From assembly GCA_030748365.1 (NCBI GenBank), contig JASMME010000056.1:1-7752 (forward strand): a stretch of 7,752 nucleotides of DNA, read 5' to 3'. The stretch comes from Lutibacter sp. (lineage in GTDB: Bacteria; Bacteroidota; Bacteroidia; Flavobacteriales; Flavobacteriaceae). The notes under the pieces were generated by a model. The model was not told where the DNA came from. It ran no database searches and was given only the letters and a program-made list of their open reading frames with translations. The position numbers and the translations under genes are program-made. Below, piece after piece: positions 1 through 6,771 of the stretch (the first letter of the stretch is position 1; each line of letters starts with the position of its first letter).

Positions 1-559
1 TATTTTGCTATTGATCTACCTAACCATTGCCTTTACCTTCCGTTCCTATGACCAGCCATTATTGCTGTTGATCATGATTCCGTTTAGCCTGATCGGTGTG
101 GCCTGGGGTCATTGGTTTTTTGGATTTTCCATCAATATTCTATCCGCCCTGGGCATCATTGCCCTGATCGGTATCTTGGTCAATGACGGCCTGGTACTAA
201 TAGAAAAACTCAATGCCAACCTACGAAATGGCTTTGGCTATAACCAAGCCCTCTACAAAGCGGGTATTTCGAGATTTAGGGCCATTTTCCTGACCTCTAT
301 CACTACCATAGCCGGACTGGCCCCTTTGATGCTTGAAAAGAGCCGACAGGCACAGTTCCTAAAACCAATGGCCATCTCTATTTCTGCGGGTATTGCCGTG
401 GCCACTGTCCTTACCCTGATCATGCTTCCCTTGTTGCTGAGCCTGGGGAATTCAGTCAAGGTGGGTATCAAATGGTTACGAACTGGTGAAAAGGTCCGTA
501 AGGAAGAAGTTGAAAGAGCCATCATTGAACAAAAATCTGTACACGATGCAACACACTAA
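1..559 (+). CDS. RND-family efflux pump inner-membrane protein, C-terminal fragment (5' end outside window)
   Basis: This is the last ~185 residues of an AcrB-type (HAE/RND superfamily) proton-driven exporter. The reading frame is already open at the left edge (first whole codon at position 2), so no start is present. I see four or five hydrophobic segments in the order expected for TM8-TM12: one at the edge, one containing MIPFSLIGVAWG, one containing ALGIIALIGILVNDGLVLIE (the TM10-type VND.LVLIE signature), one containing FLTSITTIAGLAPLML, and one ending LTLIMLPLLLSL. A short charged cytoplasmic tail follows. Known for the family: the trimer takes substrates from the periplasm or inner membrane and passes them through an adaptor to a TolC-like channel. 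The gene overlaps the start of the TolC-family gene by 14 nt, so the two are almost certainly co-transcribed. The substrate cannot be told from this fragment; the periplasmic porter domains are missing. Confidence 0.93.
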   Translation, partial: ILLLIYLTIAFTFRSYDQPLLLLIMIPFSLIGVAWGHWFFGFSINILSALGIIALIGILVNDGLVLIEKLNANLRNGFGYNQALYKAGISRFRAIFLTSITTIAGLAPLMLEKSRQAQFLKPMAISISAGIAVATVLTLIMLPLLLSLGNSVKVGIKWLRTGEKVRKEEVERAIIEQKSVHDATH

Positions 560-1871
560 ATATACCCTGATGATCCTACTGGTGTCAGTGCTAAGCACTG
601 CCTGGACACAAGAAACGGACCGCTTAAGTAAAAGGGCTGCGGCAGCCTATGCCCTGGAACACAATTACGGGATTAAAATGGCCCGGAATACCACCGAAAT
701 CGCTAAAAACAATGCCAGCATATTCAACAGTGGCTACCTACCCACCATCAGCGGTACTACCGGAGCTACCTATAGCAATAGCGACCAGGAAAACACTTTA
801 CAGAACGGAACTGTCAATACGAGCAACCAGGCCGTATCCGAAGCTTACCAAGGTTCCCTGAGCCTGCAATACACGCTTTTTGACGGTTTCGGTAGAAAAT
901 ACCAGTACCGCAAACTAAAGGAGACATACCAATTGAGTGAACTGGAGGCACAAACAGTCATCGAAAATGTGTTGTTACAGGTGTTTGCGGCTTACTACGA
1001 AGTAGCCAGGTTGACAGAAGCCACACAAAACATAGCCGCCTCCACAGAAATATCCGCCAAACGGTTGAAACGGGTTGAATACGGCTATGCCTATGGTCAG
1101 TATACACGCCTGGATGTACTGAATGCCACAGTAGACCTAAATACAGACAATATCAACTTGGCCAATACCACCAGCCTGCTCACCCAGGCCAAACACCAAC
1201 TGAACCTGTTACTAGGCAGGGAGGTAAGCACTGCATTCAGGGTAGAGACCCAAGTAGACCTCCCCTTTTCTTTTGACCTAGTCACTTTGTTGGAGCAGGC
1301 GAACGCACACAATGTAGCTTTACAGAAAGTAAATCAGAAAAACCTACTTAGCGCCCTGGATATCAAGATCAGTCGTTCGGGCTATTTACCCCGTGTCCAA
1401 CTGAGCAGTAGCTACCAAATGAACCATACAATCAATGATGGCTCCTTTAACTATGCAGACCAACGATACAAAGGGTTTAACGGAGGGGTTCAGCTAAGCT
1501 GGAACCTGTTTGACGGGGGGCGCAGCAAAACACGGATACAAAACGCAAAGATTTATGCGGATAACACGGCCATTGAAAAGGAGGCCCAAGCCAATGAATT
1601 AGCAAAAGAGGTAAGCGATGCCCTCACCACCTATGAAAATGCCCTCCAGGTATTGTCGTCACAGGAGAAAATCTTAGAAGCGAGTACACAAAATTTCCAG
1701 CGGACTCAGGAAGCTTTTGAACGCGGGCAGGTCAACTCTATTGCTTTTCGACAGGCACAACTCAACTTATTGGAAGCCCGTTCTGGACTGAATACCGCTA
1801 CCTTCGAGGCCAAAAATGCGGAACTGCGCTTACACCAACTGACAGGAGCACTCTTAGACAATTCCTTTTAA
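546..1871 (+). CDS. TolC-family outer-membrane efflux protein
   Basis: Predicted 441-residue outer-membrane factor, a normal length for the family. The ATG at 546 is preferred over an in-frame GTG at 486 because it is followed at once by a good signal peptide (K5, then hydrophobic residues 8-19, probable cleavage near residues 19-22). The GTG start would bury that peptide behind 20 charged residues and extend deep into the RND gene. The mature protein shows the two-fold internal repeat typical of TolC: LFDG at residues 111-114 followed by a long helical stretch, and LFDG again at 321-324 followed by a similar one. Known for the family: a trimer makes a beta-barrel in the outer membrane and an alpha-helical tunnel through the periplasm that docks on an RND or ABC adaptor. 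The overlap with the RND gene upstream marks it as that pump's exit duct. No clear terminator follows; the next 110 bases hold a promoter candidate. Confidence 0.95.
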   Translation: MQHTKYTLMILLVSVLSTAWTQETDRLSKRAAAAYALEHNYGIKMARNTTEIAKNNASIFNSGYLPTISGTTGATYSNSDQENTLQNGTVNTSNQAVSEAYQGSLSLQYTLFDGFGRKYQYRKLKETYQLSELEAQTVIENVLLQVFAAYYEVARLTEATQNIAASTEISAKRLKRVEYGYAYGQYTRLDVLNATVDLNTDNINLANTTSLLTQAKHQLNLLLGREVSTAFRVETQVDLPFSFDLVTLLEQANAHNVALQKVNQKNLLSALDIKISRSGYLPRVQLSSSYQMNHTINDGSFNYADQRYKGFNGGVQLSWNLFDGGRSKTRIQNAKIYADNTAIEKEAQANELAKEVSDALTTYENALQVLSSQEKILEASTQNFQRTQEAFERGQVNSIAFRQAQLNLLEARSGLNTATFEAKNAELRLHQLTGALLDNSF

Positions 1872-1946
1872 ATAGTAATACGGCTTTGTGCTGTAGCCAT
1901 CCTTAGACTTTAAAAATAACCCCGCATTCCGTCCTAAAAGACAGAA

Positions 1947-1977
1947 TTGTCGGTTGGGTACTTTTGGCTTATCTTCG
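1947..1977 (+). promoter_or_regulatory. Candidate Bacteroidota-type promoter for the DUF2520-kdsC unit
   Basis: A TTG at 1947-1949 lies 20 nt upstream of TATCTTCG at 1970-1977, which matches the Bacteroidota -7 consensus TAnnTTTG at all but one fixed position. Spacing is within the usual range for the TTG/-7 pair. Transcription would start at or within a few bases of the ATG at 1982, giving a leaderless or nearly leaderless message. An overlapping exact TAnnTTTG (TACTTTTG, 1959-1966) is an alternative -7 but has no TTG at proper distance. Called by eye only. Confidence 0.45.
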
Positions 1978-1981
1978 CAAC

Positions 1982-2734
1982 ATGATTCGAGTGATACTTC
2001 TTGGTGGCGGAAATGTGGCTTACCACTTGGCTTGTGAATTCTTACAAAATCCCGGCTTTGAACTGGTACAGCTATACAATAGAACCCTAGACGCCATCGA
2101 GGTTTTTAAAGGGAAGACAAAGCTAACAGATACCATAGCAGATTTACAAAAAGCAGATCTGTACGTCCTTGCGGTAAGCGATAAGGCCATCTCCGGGCTT
2201 TCCTCAAAATTGTGTGTACCAGATAAATTGGTCGTCCACACCTCGGGAGCCATGCCCCTGGAAACCTTGGAATCAGTATCGCGTAAAGGAGTACTCTATC
2301 CCTTACAGACATTTTCTAAAAACCGAAAGGTATCTCTTTCCGAGGTACCGTTCTGTATAGAAACCGAGCATCCTCAAGACCGTGTATTGCTTGAAAAAAC
2401 AGCACGGACACTTTCTAAACATTGTCATTATATCGACAGCAGTCAACGAAAGACACTACACGTTTCCGCTGTGTTTGTCAACAACTATGTCAATCACCTC
2501 TACCACCTTGCGCATAGCCTGTGCGAGACACAGGACATACCTGTTGACCTCCTACAACCACTGATTGAAGAAACGGCACAAAAAATCCGAACAATGAAGC
2601 CCCTGGAAGCGCAAACTGGACCTGCCAGAAGAGGGGATCACAACAGCCTGGAAGAACACCAAAAAATATTGACTGAAAAGTACCGGGAATTGTATACCTT
2701 GCTGGCCAAATCGATTGCAGATACCTATGGGTAA
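1982..2734 (+). CDS. Rossmann-fold/DUF2520 domain protein
   Basis: Predicted 250-residue cytoplasmic protein. The start is the ATG at 1982, which puts the beta1 strand (MIRVILLGGGNVA) at the very N-terminus; an in-frame TTG at 1964 would only add six residues inside the promoter region. Residues 8-13 (GGGNVA) form the dinucleotide-binding loop of an NAD(P)-binding Rossmann domain related to ketopantoate reductase and 6-phosphogluconate dehydrogenase folds. Further family signatures are LAVSDKAI, VHTSGAMPLE and LYPLQTFS. The C-terminal half is the helical DUF2520 domain, with HVSAVFVNNYVNHLY and the conserved TGPARRGD stretch near residues 213-221. The exact reaction is not established to my knowledge; in actinobacteria a relative sits beside panC, which hints at a dehydrogenase-like role but does not settle this one. 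It overlaps the downstream phosphatase gene by 8 nt (ATGGGTAA), so they are very likely translationally coupled. Confidence 0.9.
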   Translation: MIRVILLGGGNVAYHLACEFLQNPGFELVQLYNRTLDAIEVFKGKTKLTDTIADLQKADLYVLAVSDKAISGLSSKLCVPDKLVVHTSGAMPLETLESVSRKGVLYPLQTFSKNRKVSLSEVPFCIETEHPQDRVLLEKTARTLSKHCHYIDSSQRKTLHVSAVFVNNYVNHLYHLAHSLCETQDIPVDLLQPLIEETAQKIRTMKPLEAQTGPARRGDHNSLEEHQKILTEKYRELYTLLAKSIADTYG

Positions 2735-3254
2735 AAATTATAAAGAAATCATGAACCAGGTCAATACCTTTGTCTTTGATGTAGACGGGGTACTGACCGA
2801 TGGAACCATCCATATTTCCAGCCAGGGAGAACTGACCAGAAAAATGAATGCCAAAGACGGATATGCCTTAAAATCAGCCGTGGACGCCGGCTACCGGGTC
2901 TGTATCATTTCCGGAGGTAGCAACCCTGGGGTGTCTATGCGTCTGGAAGGGCTTGGCATCGAGGATATCTTCCTCGGGGTCCAGGATAAAATAACGGCAT
3001 TTAGGACCTATATAGACCGGCATAAGATCGCTCCGGAGCAAATCGTATATATGGGGGATGACATTCCGGATTTTCAGGTGATGCAACAGGTCGGGTTACC
3101 CAGTTGCCCAAAGGACGCAGTACCGGAAATTCAACAGGTGGCCAAATATATCTCTCAGATAAAAGGTGGCAAAGGCTGTGTTCGTGATGTGATCGAACAG
3201 GTGATGAAAGTTCAGGGCCAATGGCAGCTACCGGACAATACCTCACACAACTAA
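2727..3254 (+). CDS. kdsC: KdsC-type HAD phosphatase (3-deoxy-D-manno-octulosonate 8-phosphate phosphatase)
   Basis: Predicted 175-residue enzyme, the usual size of cap-less C0-type HAD phosphatases of the KdsC/YrbI family. All four HAD motifs are visible: FDVDGVLTDG with nucleophile D18 and acid/base D20, IISGG with S62, K88 in GVQDK, and GDDIPDF with D111, D112 and D115 for Mg2+ binding. KdsC removes phosphate from KDO 8-phosphate to give KDO, the sugar joining lipid A to the lipopolysaccharide core; the enzyme is cytoplasmic and works as a tetramer. The ATG at 2727 is chosen because it overlaps the upstream stop in a tight 8-nt coupling; an upstream in-frame TTG at 2715 would add only four residues. 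A close relative acting on another 2-keto-3-deoxy sugar acid phosphate (such as KDN 9-phosphate) cannot be excluded from sequence alone. The gene ends 14 nt from the end of the convergent pcm gene, with no hairpin terminator between. Confidence 0.87.
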   Translation: MGKNYKEIMNQVNTFVFDVDGVLTDGTIHISSQGELTRKMNAKDGYALKSAVDAGYRVCIISGGSNPGVSMRLEGLGIEDIFLGVQDKITAFRTYIDRHKIAPEQIVYMGDDIPDFQVMQQVGLPSCPKDAVPEIQQVAKYISQIKGGKGCVRDVIEQVMKVQGQWQLPDNTSHN

Positions 3255-3268
3255 CAGAGAAAGATCGC

Positions 3269-3910
3269 TTAACTTTTTTCCTTTAACATGGGCACAAACC
3301 GAAAGCTGCCCAATGATTGCTTTTCAAAATCTTTGACACCTGTACGGCTAAATAGGGTCATGGTCTGGACTGTTTCTCCTAGGGGAATGACCAGGCTTCC
3401 TCCTATCTTTAACTGAGCCAGCAATGGCTTGGGAACAAAGGGGGCGCCAGCCGTTACCAGAATGCCGTCAAAAGGCGCCTGTTCCGGCAAGCCCTTATAG
3501 CCATCACCAAAAATCATTTTCTTGGGAACATAGCCTATTTTGGGTAGGAAAAGGTGCGTTTTCTTATACAACTCCTGCTGGCGTTCTATGGTGTAGACTT
3601 TGGCGCCTAATTCCAGCAAAACCGCTGTCTGATAGCCAGAACCGGTACCAATCTCTAATATTTTATCGTTTTTCTGTACCCGAAGGAGTTCAGATTGAAA
3701 GGCCACTGTATACGGCTGTGAAATGGTCTGTCCGGCGGCAATGGGAAAAGCCTTGTCTTGGTAGGCAAAATCGACAAAACCCGAATCCATAAACAGGTGT
3801 CTGGGCACCCTACCCATAGCTGCCAGCACCTTTTGATCGGAAATGCCTTTTTCTGACAGTATGGTTAGCAGTTGATTTCTAAGCCCTTGGTGCTTATGCG
3901 TATCTTTCAC
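3269..3910 (-). CDS. pcm: Protein-L-isoaspartate O-methyltransferase
   Basis: Predicted 213-residue SAM-dependent methyltransferase that methylates L-isoaspartyl residues in damaged proteins, starting their repair to aspartate. Residues 60-67 (GQTISQPY) are the family's substrate-side signature, and 85-98 (LEIGTGSGYQTAVL) is SAM motif I. Motif II-like FDGILVTAGAP and the LKIGGSLVIPLG strand follow. The start is a GTG at 3908-3910: it gives the N-terminus MKDTHKHQG, which looks like the normal beginning of the flavobacterial protein, and no in-frame ATG occurs before residue 32. The enzyme should be cytoplasmic; there is no signal peptide. It is divergent from the dehydrogenase gene across a 144-nt spacer that must hold both promoters, and convergent with kdsC. 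I find no convincing -33/-7 pair for it. Confidence 0.95.
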   Translation of the reverse strand: MKDTHKHQGLRNQLLTILSEKGISDQKVLAAMGRVPRHLFMDSGFVDFAYQDKAFPIAAGQTISQPYTVAFQSELLRVQKNDKILEIGTGSGYQTAVLLELGAKVYTIERQQELYKKTHLFLPKIGYVPKKMIFGDGYKGLPEQAPFDGILVTAGAPFVPKPLLAQLKIGGSLVIPLGETVQTMTLFSRTGVKDFEKQSLGSFRFVPMLKEKS

Positions 3911-3962
3911 GTATGGGAATAATTTGATCTGCTAAAAATAGGAATAAATAGGCAAAGATGTT

Positions 3963-3970
3963 TACTTTTG
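3963..3970 (+). promoter_or_regulatory. Candidate -7 element upstream of the 3-hydroxybutyryl-CoA dehydrogenase gene
   Basis: TACTTTTG is an exact match to the Bacteroidota -7 consensus TAnnTTTG. No TTG lies at the proper -33 distance, so the promoter would be an incomplete one. It would give a 5' leader of roughly 80 nt before the ATG at 4055. That leader contains a small inverted repeat (CTGAG 4004-4008 / CTCAG 4015-4019). Confidence 0.3.
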
Positions 3971-4054
3971 TAGACAGATTCACGAACAACATTCGATGGA
4001 TAGCTGAGGCCTTTCTCAGGAAGGGTCCAATGGCGATTACCTAAAAACCTATCA

Positions 4055-4942
4055 ATGAAAAACATTAGTGTTATTGGTGCAGGAACCATGGGAAATGGAA
4101 TTGCACATGTATTTGCGCAACATGGATATACGGTCAACCTGATCGATATTTCACAGGAAGCCCTAGACCGGGGCCTTTTAACCATTGAAAAGAACCTTGA
4201 CCGACTGCTAGTCAAAGAACGTATCACAGCAGCCCTTAAAACAGCAACCCTCGGCAATATCAATACCTTTACCTCCATTACTGAAGGGGTAGAAACGGCG
4301 GATTTGGTGGTGGAAGCGGCCACTGAAAATGAATCGTTGAAACTGGACATCTTTAGGCAATTGGATAAAGCAGCGCCCAAAAAGGCTTTGTTGGCCAGCA
4401 ATACCTCTTCTATTTCAATTACCCGTATCGCTTCGGTTACCCAACGTCCTGAACAGGTCATCGGTATGCATTTTATGAATCCGGTACCTATGATGAAACT
4501 GGTAGAGGTCATTCGTGGCTATACTACCGCTGACCAAACGACCTCCACCGTTATGGAGCTATCCAAAAAACTACAAAAAGTACCTGTAGCGGTCAATGAC
4601 TATCCAGGCTTTGTAGCCAATAGAATTTTAATGCCCATGCTAAACGAAGCCATCGAAACCCTCTACAACGGCGTGGCTGGGGTGGCCGAAATAGATACGG
4701 TAATGAAATTGGGTATGGCCCACCCCATGGGACCATTACAGCTGGCTGACTTTATCGGGTTGGATGTCTGCCTGTCTATTTTAAAGGTGATGTACGACGG
4801 GTTTAAAAACCCCAAGTATGCCCCTTGCCCCTTGCTGGTAAATATGGTGCAAGCTGGCAAGCTGGGTCTTAAATCGGGTATGGGCTTCTACGATTATAGC
4901 GGGCATAAAAAAGCGGAAAAAGTAGCCGCACAATTTCAGTAA
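4055..4942 (+). CDS. hbd: 3-hydroxybutyryl-CoA dehydrogenase (3-hydroxyacyl-CoA dehydrogenase, NAD-binding)
   Basis: Predicted 295-residue soluble oxidoreductase that interconverts 3-hydroxyacyl-CoA and 3-oxoacyl-CoA in fatty-acid or amino-acid breakdown or in butyrate/hydroxybutyrate metabolism. The N-terminal Rossmann domain starts at once with VIGAGTMGNG (G8, G10, G13), and D31 at the end of beta2 favours NAD+ over NADP+. Catalytic positions known for this family are present: S118 in NTSSIS, H139 in GMHFMNP, E151, and N189 in YPGFVANR. The C-terminal helical domain carries the GPLQLADFIGLDV and GLKSGMGFYDY signatures. The length is that of the free-standing HBD/PaaH form, not the FadB/FadJ fusion with enoyl-CoA hydratase. 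It appears to be a single-gene unit, divergent from pcm and closed by the terminator at 4961-4989. No other beta-oxidation gene is nearby, so its preferred chain length cannot be inferred. The leader is A-rich without a Shine-Dalgarno site. Confidence 0.94.
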   Translation: MKNISVIGAGTMGNGIAHVFAQHGYTVNLIDISQEALDRGLLTIEKNLDRLLVKERITAALKTATLGNINTFTSITEGVETADLVVEAATENESLKLDIFRQLDKAAPKKALLASNTSSISITRIASVTQRPEQVIGMHFMNPVPMMKLVEVIRGYTTADQTTSTVMELSKKLQKVPVAVNDYPGFVANRILMPMLNEAIETLYNGVAGVAEIDTVMKLGMAHPMGPLQLADFIGLDVCLSILKVMYDGFKNPKYAPCPLLVNMVQAGKLGLKSGMGFYDYSGHKKAEKVAAQFQ

Positions 4943-4960
4943 ACACTTCTTAATTATCAT

Positions 4961-4989
4961 AAAAAAAGGCCGCATAATGCGGCCTTTTT
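4961..4989. terminator. Bidirectional intrinsic terminator
   Basis: A perfect 7-bp GC-rich stem (GGCCGCA 4968-4974, TGCGGCC 4978-4984) with a 3-nt TAA loop is flanked by seven A on the left and five T on the right, so the stem can extend by A:T pairs. It ends in a T-tract on both strands and lies between two convergent genes, 18 nt after the dehydrogenase stop and 29 nt after the stop of the minus-strand unknown gene. Confidence 0.9.
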
Positions 4990-5018
4990 AATAGGGGTCT
5001 ATACTTAAAAACCAGCCT

Positions 5019-5402
5019 TCAGTGGAGGTATTTTAAGAAAAAGTCCATCATGTCTTCTTTAAGTTCGTAATGCATTTTTACAAAGGTTTTCATCTCATCC
5101 TTGAGCAATACTTGTTTTTCATGAAAAAGCACCTCTGGTCGGTTTTCGTAATCTGCTTGTGCCAGTTCGCGTTTCTTCATCCTTATTCGGTGTCTTAAAT
5201 GGCCCATTACCTCTCGCTCCCGAATGATCTTGTTTTGAAAACCTTCTAACTGAATCATGACTTCATTTCCGAGGCCACGCATCGCTACATGTTCCAGTTG
5301 TTCTTCAAAATAATCCATCTCATTCTCTTGGAATTTTAACTCCCTTTTCCATACCTCCAGGTTAAAAACCAGGTCACTCAACAATACTAACTGACTTTCC
5401 AT
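5019..5402 (-). CDS. Small coiled-coil-like hypothetical protein
   Basis: Predicted 127-residue protein that I do not recognise as a named family. It begins with ATG at 5400-5402 (MESQLVLLSDLVFNLEVWKR). It is rich in Glu, Lys, Leu, Met and Gln and nearly free of Pro and Gly, with only one proline (in ENRPEV, about residue 88). That points to an almost wholly alpha-helical protein, probably two or three long helices or a coiled coil, with a break near the proline. There is no signal peptide, membrane segment, cysteine or catalytic motif. It stands alone: the convergent dehydrogenase is downstream behind a shared terminator, and the macA terminator lies upstream. Codon use looks like that of its neighbours, and the reading frame is not antisense to any evident gene, so it is probably real. 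It resembles the many lineage-restricted cytosolic helical proteins of Flavobacteriaceae; a structural or regulatory role is only a guess. Confidence 0.75.
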   Translation of the reverse strand: MESQLVLLSDLVFNLEVWKRELKFQENEMDYFEEQLEHVAMRGLGNEVMIQLEGFQNKIIREREVMGHLRHRIRMKKRELAQADYENRPEVLFHEKQVLLKDEMKTFVKMHYELKEDMMDFFLKYLH

Positions 5403-5433
5403 ACGTTCTAAATGTTTTAAATATTAACTCAGG

Positions 5434-5468
5434 CAAACGGAATCTTTTTGAAATACTTTTTAAACAAA
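5434..5468 (-). promoter_or_regulatory. Weak candidate promoter for the coiled-coil hypothetical gene
   Basis: Read on the minus strand, TTTG (complement of 5465-5468) lies 23 nt upstream of TCCGTTTG (complement of 5434-5441), which differs from TAnnTTTG at one fixed position. Spacing is at the long limit. The surrounding 5403-5520 region is very AT-rich, so chance matches are likely. Nothing else is seen in this spacer apart from the terminator at 5519-5553. Confidence 0.22.
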
Positions 5469-5518
5469 AACCGCTCAAAAAAGCAATTGACAATCAAATA
5501 GTTCCTCTATAAATATAC

Positions 5519-5553
5519 AAAAAAAAGCGTTTCTAACTGTATAGAAACGCTTT
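5519..5553 (-). terminator. Strong intrinsic terminator of the macB-macA transcript
   Basis: A perfect 12-bp stem (AAAGCGTTTCTA 5524-5535 and TAGAAACGCTTT 5542-5553) has a 6-nt loop. Read on the minus strand it is followed by a run of eight T (complement of 5519-5526, partly shared with the stem). It sits 34 nt beyond the stop codon of the adaptor gene. On the plus strand the hairpin is followed by only three T, so it is mainly one-directional. Confidence 0.92.
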
Positions 5554-5586
5554 AAAATTAAATGATTTACGGGCGTGGCCCTCCTC

Positions 5587-6699
5587 TTATTCTTCGCCTT
5601 GAGTCGGTTTCTTTTTACTGGCCTTGTTCCATATTTTTATGGCATCTTCTTCCGAAATTCCAGCAAGGATCTCCACATTGATACCATCGGACAATCCCAA
5701 TTCAATATCGCGCCTTTCAAATTGCTGCTCACCCACTGCCACTTCCACATAAGGAACCTCCGTTTTCCTATCAAATTGTAACAGGGCCTCCTTGATGGAC
5801 AATACACTGTCTCTTTTATCCAAAATAATGGACGCATTGGCACTGTAGCCGGCACGTACAAAGTATTCATCATCAATTGTAAGGTCACCCTTGATCTTAA
5901 ACTGTACGGCCCCGCTCTCCTCTGTACCCTTGGGAGCGATAAAATTGAGTTTGGCAGTATACTTCTTCTTTTCAATGGCTCCCAAAGAAACTTCTAAGAG
6001 GGTTCCTTTTTGGATCCTGCCAACCTCTGCTTCGTCTACCTTTCCTTCAAAGATCATCTTGTCCATATCGGCAATGGTTGCAATGGTGGTTCCAGGGTTA
6101 AAGGTATTACTCTCAATGACCTGGTTTCCAATTCTTACGGGAATTTCCAATATGGTACCGGCAATTTCTGCCTTTACAAATGTATTGGCTGTATTACCCA
6201 TCCCGGCAGTGGTTCCTTTTTTGATGATCTGTAGGTTGTCTTGTACATTCTTCAGGTCCTGAAGGGCACTTTTATAATTCAGTTCTGCTGTTTCATATTC
6301 CTGTCGTGAGATCACCCCTTTTTCAAAGAGCTTTTTATTCCTGTTATGAACTACTTCTAGGTTGTCAAATCGCAGTTGTGCATTTTTAACACTTCCCTGG
6401 GCACTGATCAGCGCTTGAACATTGGGCACCACACGAATCGTAGCCAGCAGGTCACCCACAGCCACTTTGGCCCCTTCTTCAACATAGATCTTTTCAATAA
6501 TACCAGAAACCTTTGGCTTGATCTCTACTTCTTCCAAAGGAATCACCTTGCCTGTAGCCACTGTTTTCTTGACTATAGACGTTATAAAAGCCGTTTCAGT
6601 ATCGTACTGTACAGGAGATTGGTTGTTCTTTGCGCCAAACCAGGCCAAGACAACGATGAGTGCAATGGCCAAGCCTCCAAATATGATTTTTCTTTTCAT
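5587..6699 (-). CDS. macA: MacA/HlyD-type periplasmic adaptor (membrane-fusion protein) of an ABC exporter
   Basis: Predicted 370-residue adaptor that bridges an inner-membrane exporter to an outer-membrane channel. The ATG at 6697-6699 is chosen because it gives MKRK plus a hydrophobic anchor at residues 5-22, as in MacA; an open frame extending 23 codons further lacks family features and would bury the anchor. Next come the first beta-barrel strands (TVATGKV), the lipoyl/biotinyl half-motif around residues 59-90 (KPKVSGIIEKIYVEEGAKV), a helical hairpin around 97-165, the second lipoyl half (VKAEIAGTILEIPV), a beta-barrel and a membrane-proximal domain. The name rests on the adjoining MacB/FtsX permease; by sequence alone it could be called an RND-type adaptor. 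No outer-membrane factor lies downstream, because the gene ends in a strong terminator. A separate TolC is therefore needed, possibly the one at 546-1871. Confidence 0.9.
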   Translation of the reverse strand: MKRKIIFGGLAIALIVVLAWFGAKNNQSPVQYDTETAFITSIVKKTVATGKVIPLEEVEIKPKVSGIIEKIYVEEGAKVAVGDLLATIRVVPNVQALISAQGSVKNAQLRFDNLEVVHNRNKKLFEKGVISRQEYETAELNYKSALQDLKNVQDNLQIIKKGTTAGMGNTANTFVKAEIAGTILEIPVRIGNQVIESNTFNPGTTIATIADMDKMIFEGKVDEAEVGRIQKGTLLEVSLGAIEKKKYTAKLNFIAPKGTEESGAVQFKIKGDLTIDDEYFVRAGYSANASIILDKRDSVLSIKEALLQFDRKTEVPYVEVAVGEQQFERRDIELGLSDGINVEILAGISEEDAIKIWNKASKKKPTQGEE

Positions 6700-6740
6700 C
6701 TCTAGGTTATTTATTGTTTTAATTCGGTCAGATAAGATTT

Positions 6741-6771
6741 GCCTGCAACCAGCGCTAACAAACTGCAAGGC
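6741..6771 (-). other. Imperfect inverted repeat in the macB-macA gap
   Basis: GCCTGCA at 6741-6747 can pair with TGCAAGGC at 6764-6771, leaving one bulged base and a 16-nt loop that itself contains the palindrome AGCGCT. It lies in the 107-nt spacer between the permease stop and the adaptor start, which is long for genes in one operon. It has no T-tract, so it is not an intrinsic terminator. It could be an RNA stem affecting stability or relative expression, or chance. Confidence 0.3.

Noticed and set aside
1872..1946. Possible terminator after the TolC-family gene (TACGGC ... GCTGTA, near 1878-1894)
   Set aside because: The stem is six pairs including one G-U wobble, and no T-tract follows it.
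2490..2813. Minus-strand open frame of 107 codons spanning the DUF2520/kdsC junction
   Set aside because: It is antisense to two overlapping, well-supported genes and carries no recognisable motif.
3907..4512. Minus-strand open frame of 201 codons whose TGA overlaps the pcm GTG start (GTGA), looking like an operon partner of pcm
   Set aside because: It is antisense to the N-terminal half of the well-supported dehydrogenase gene, has no family signature, and is rich in Ser, Arg and Val as expected of a reverse-frame shadow.
6700..6768. 23-codon N-terminal extension of the MacA-like adaptor
   Set aside because: The extension has no family features and would put 23 residues before the MKRK-hydrophobic anchor that normally begins these adaptors.
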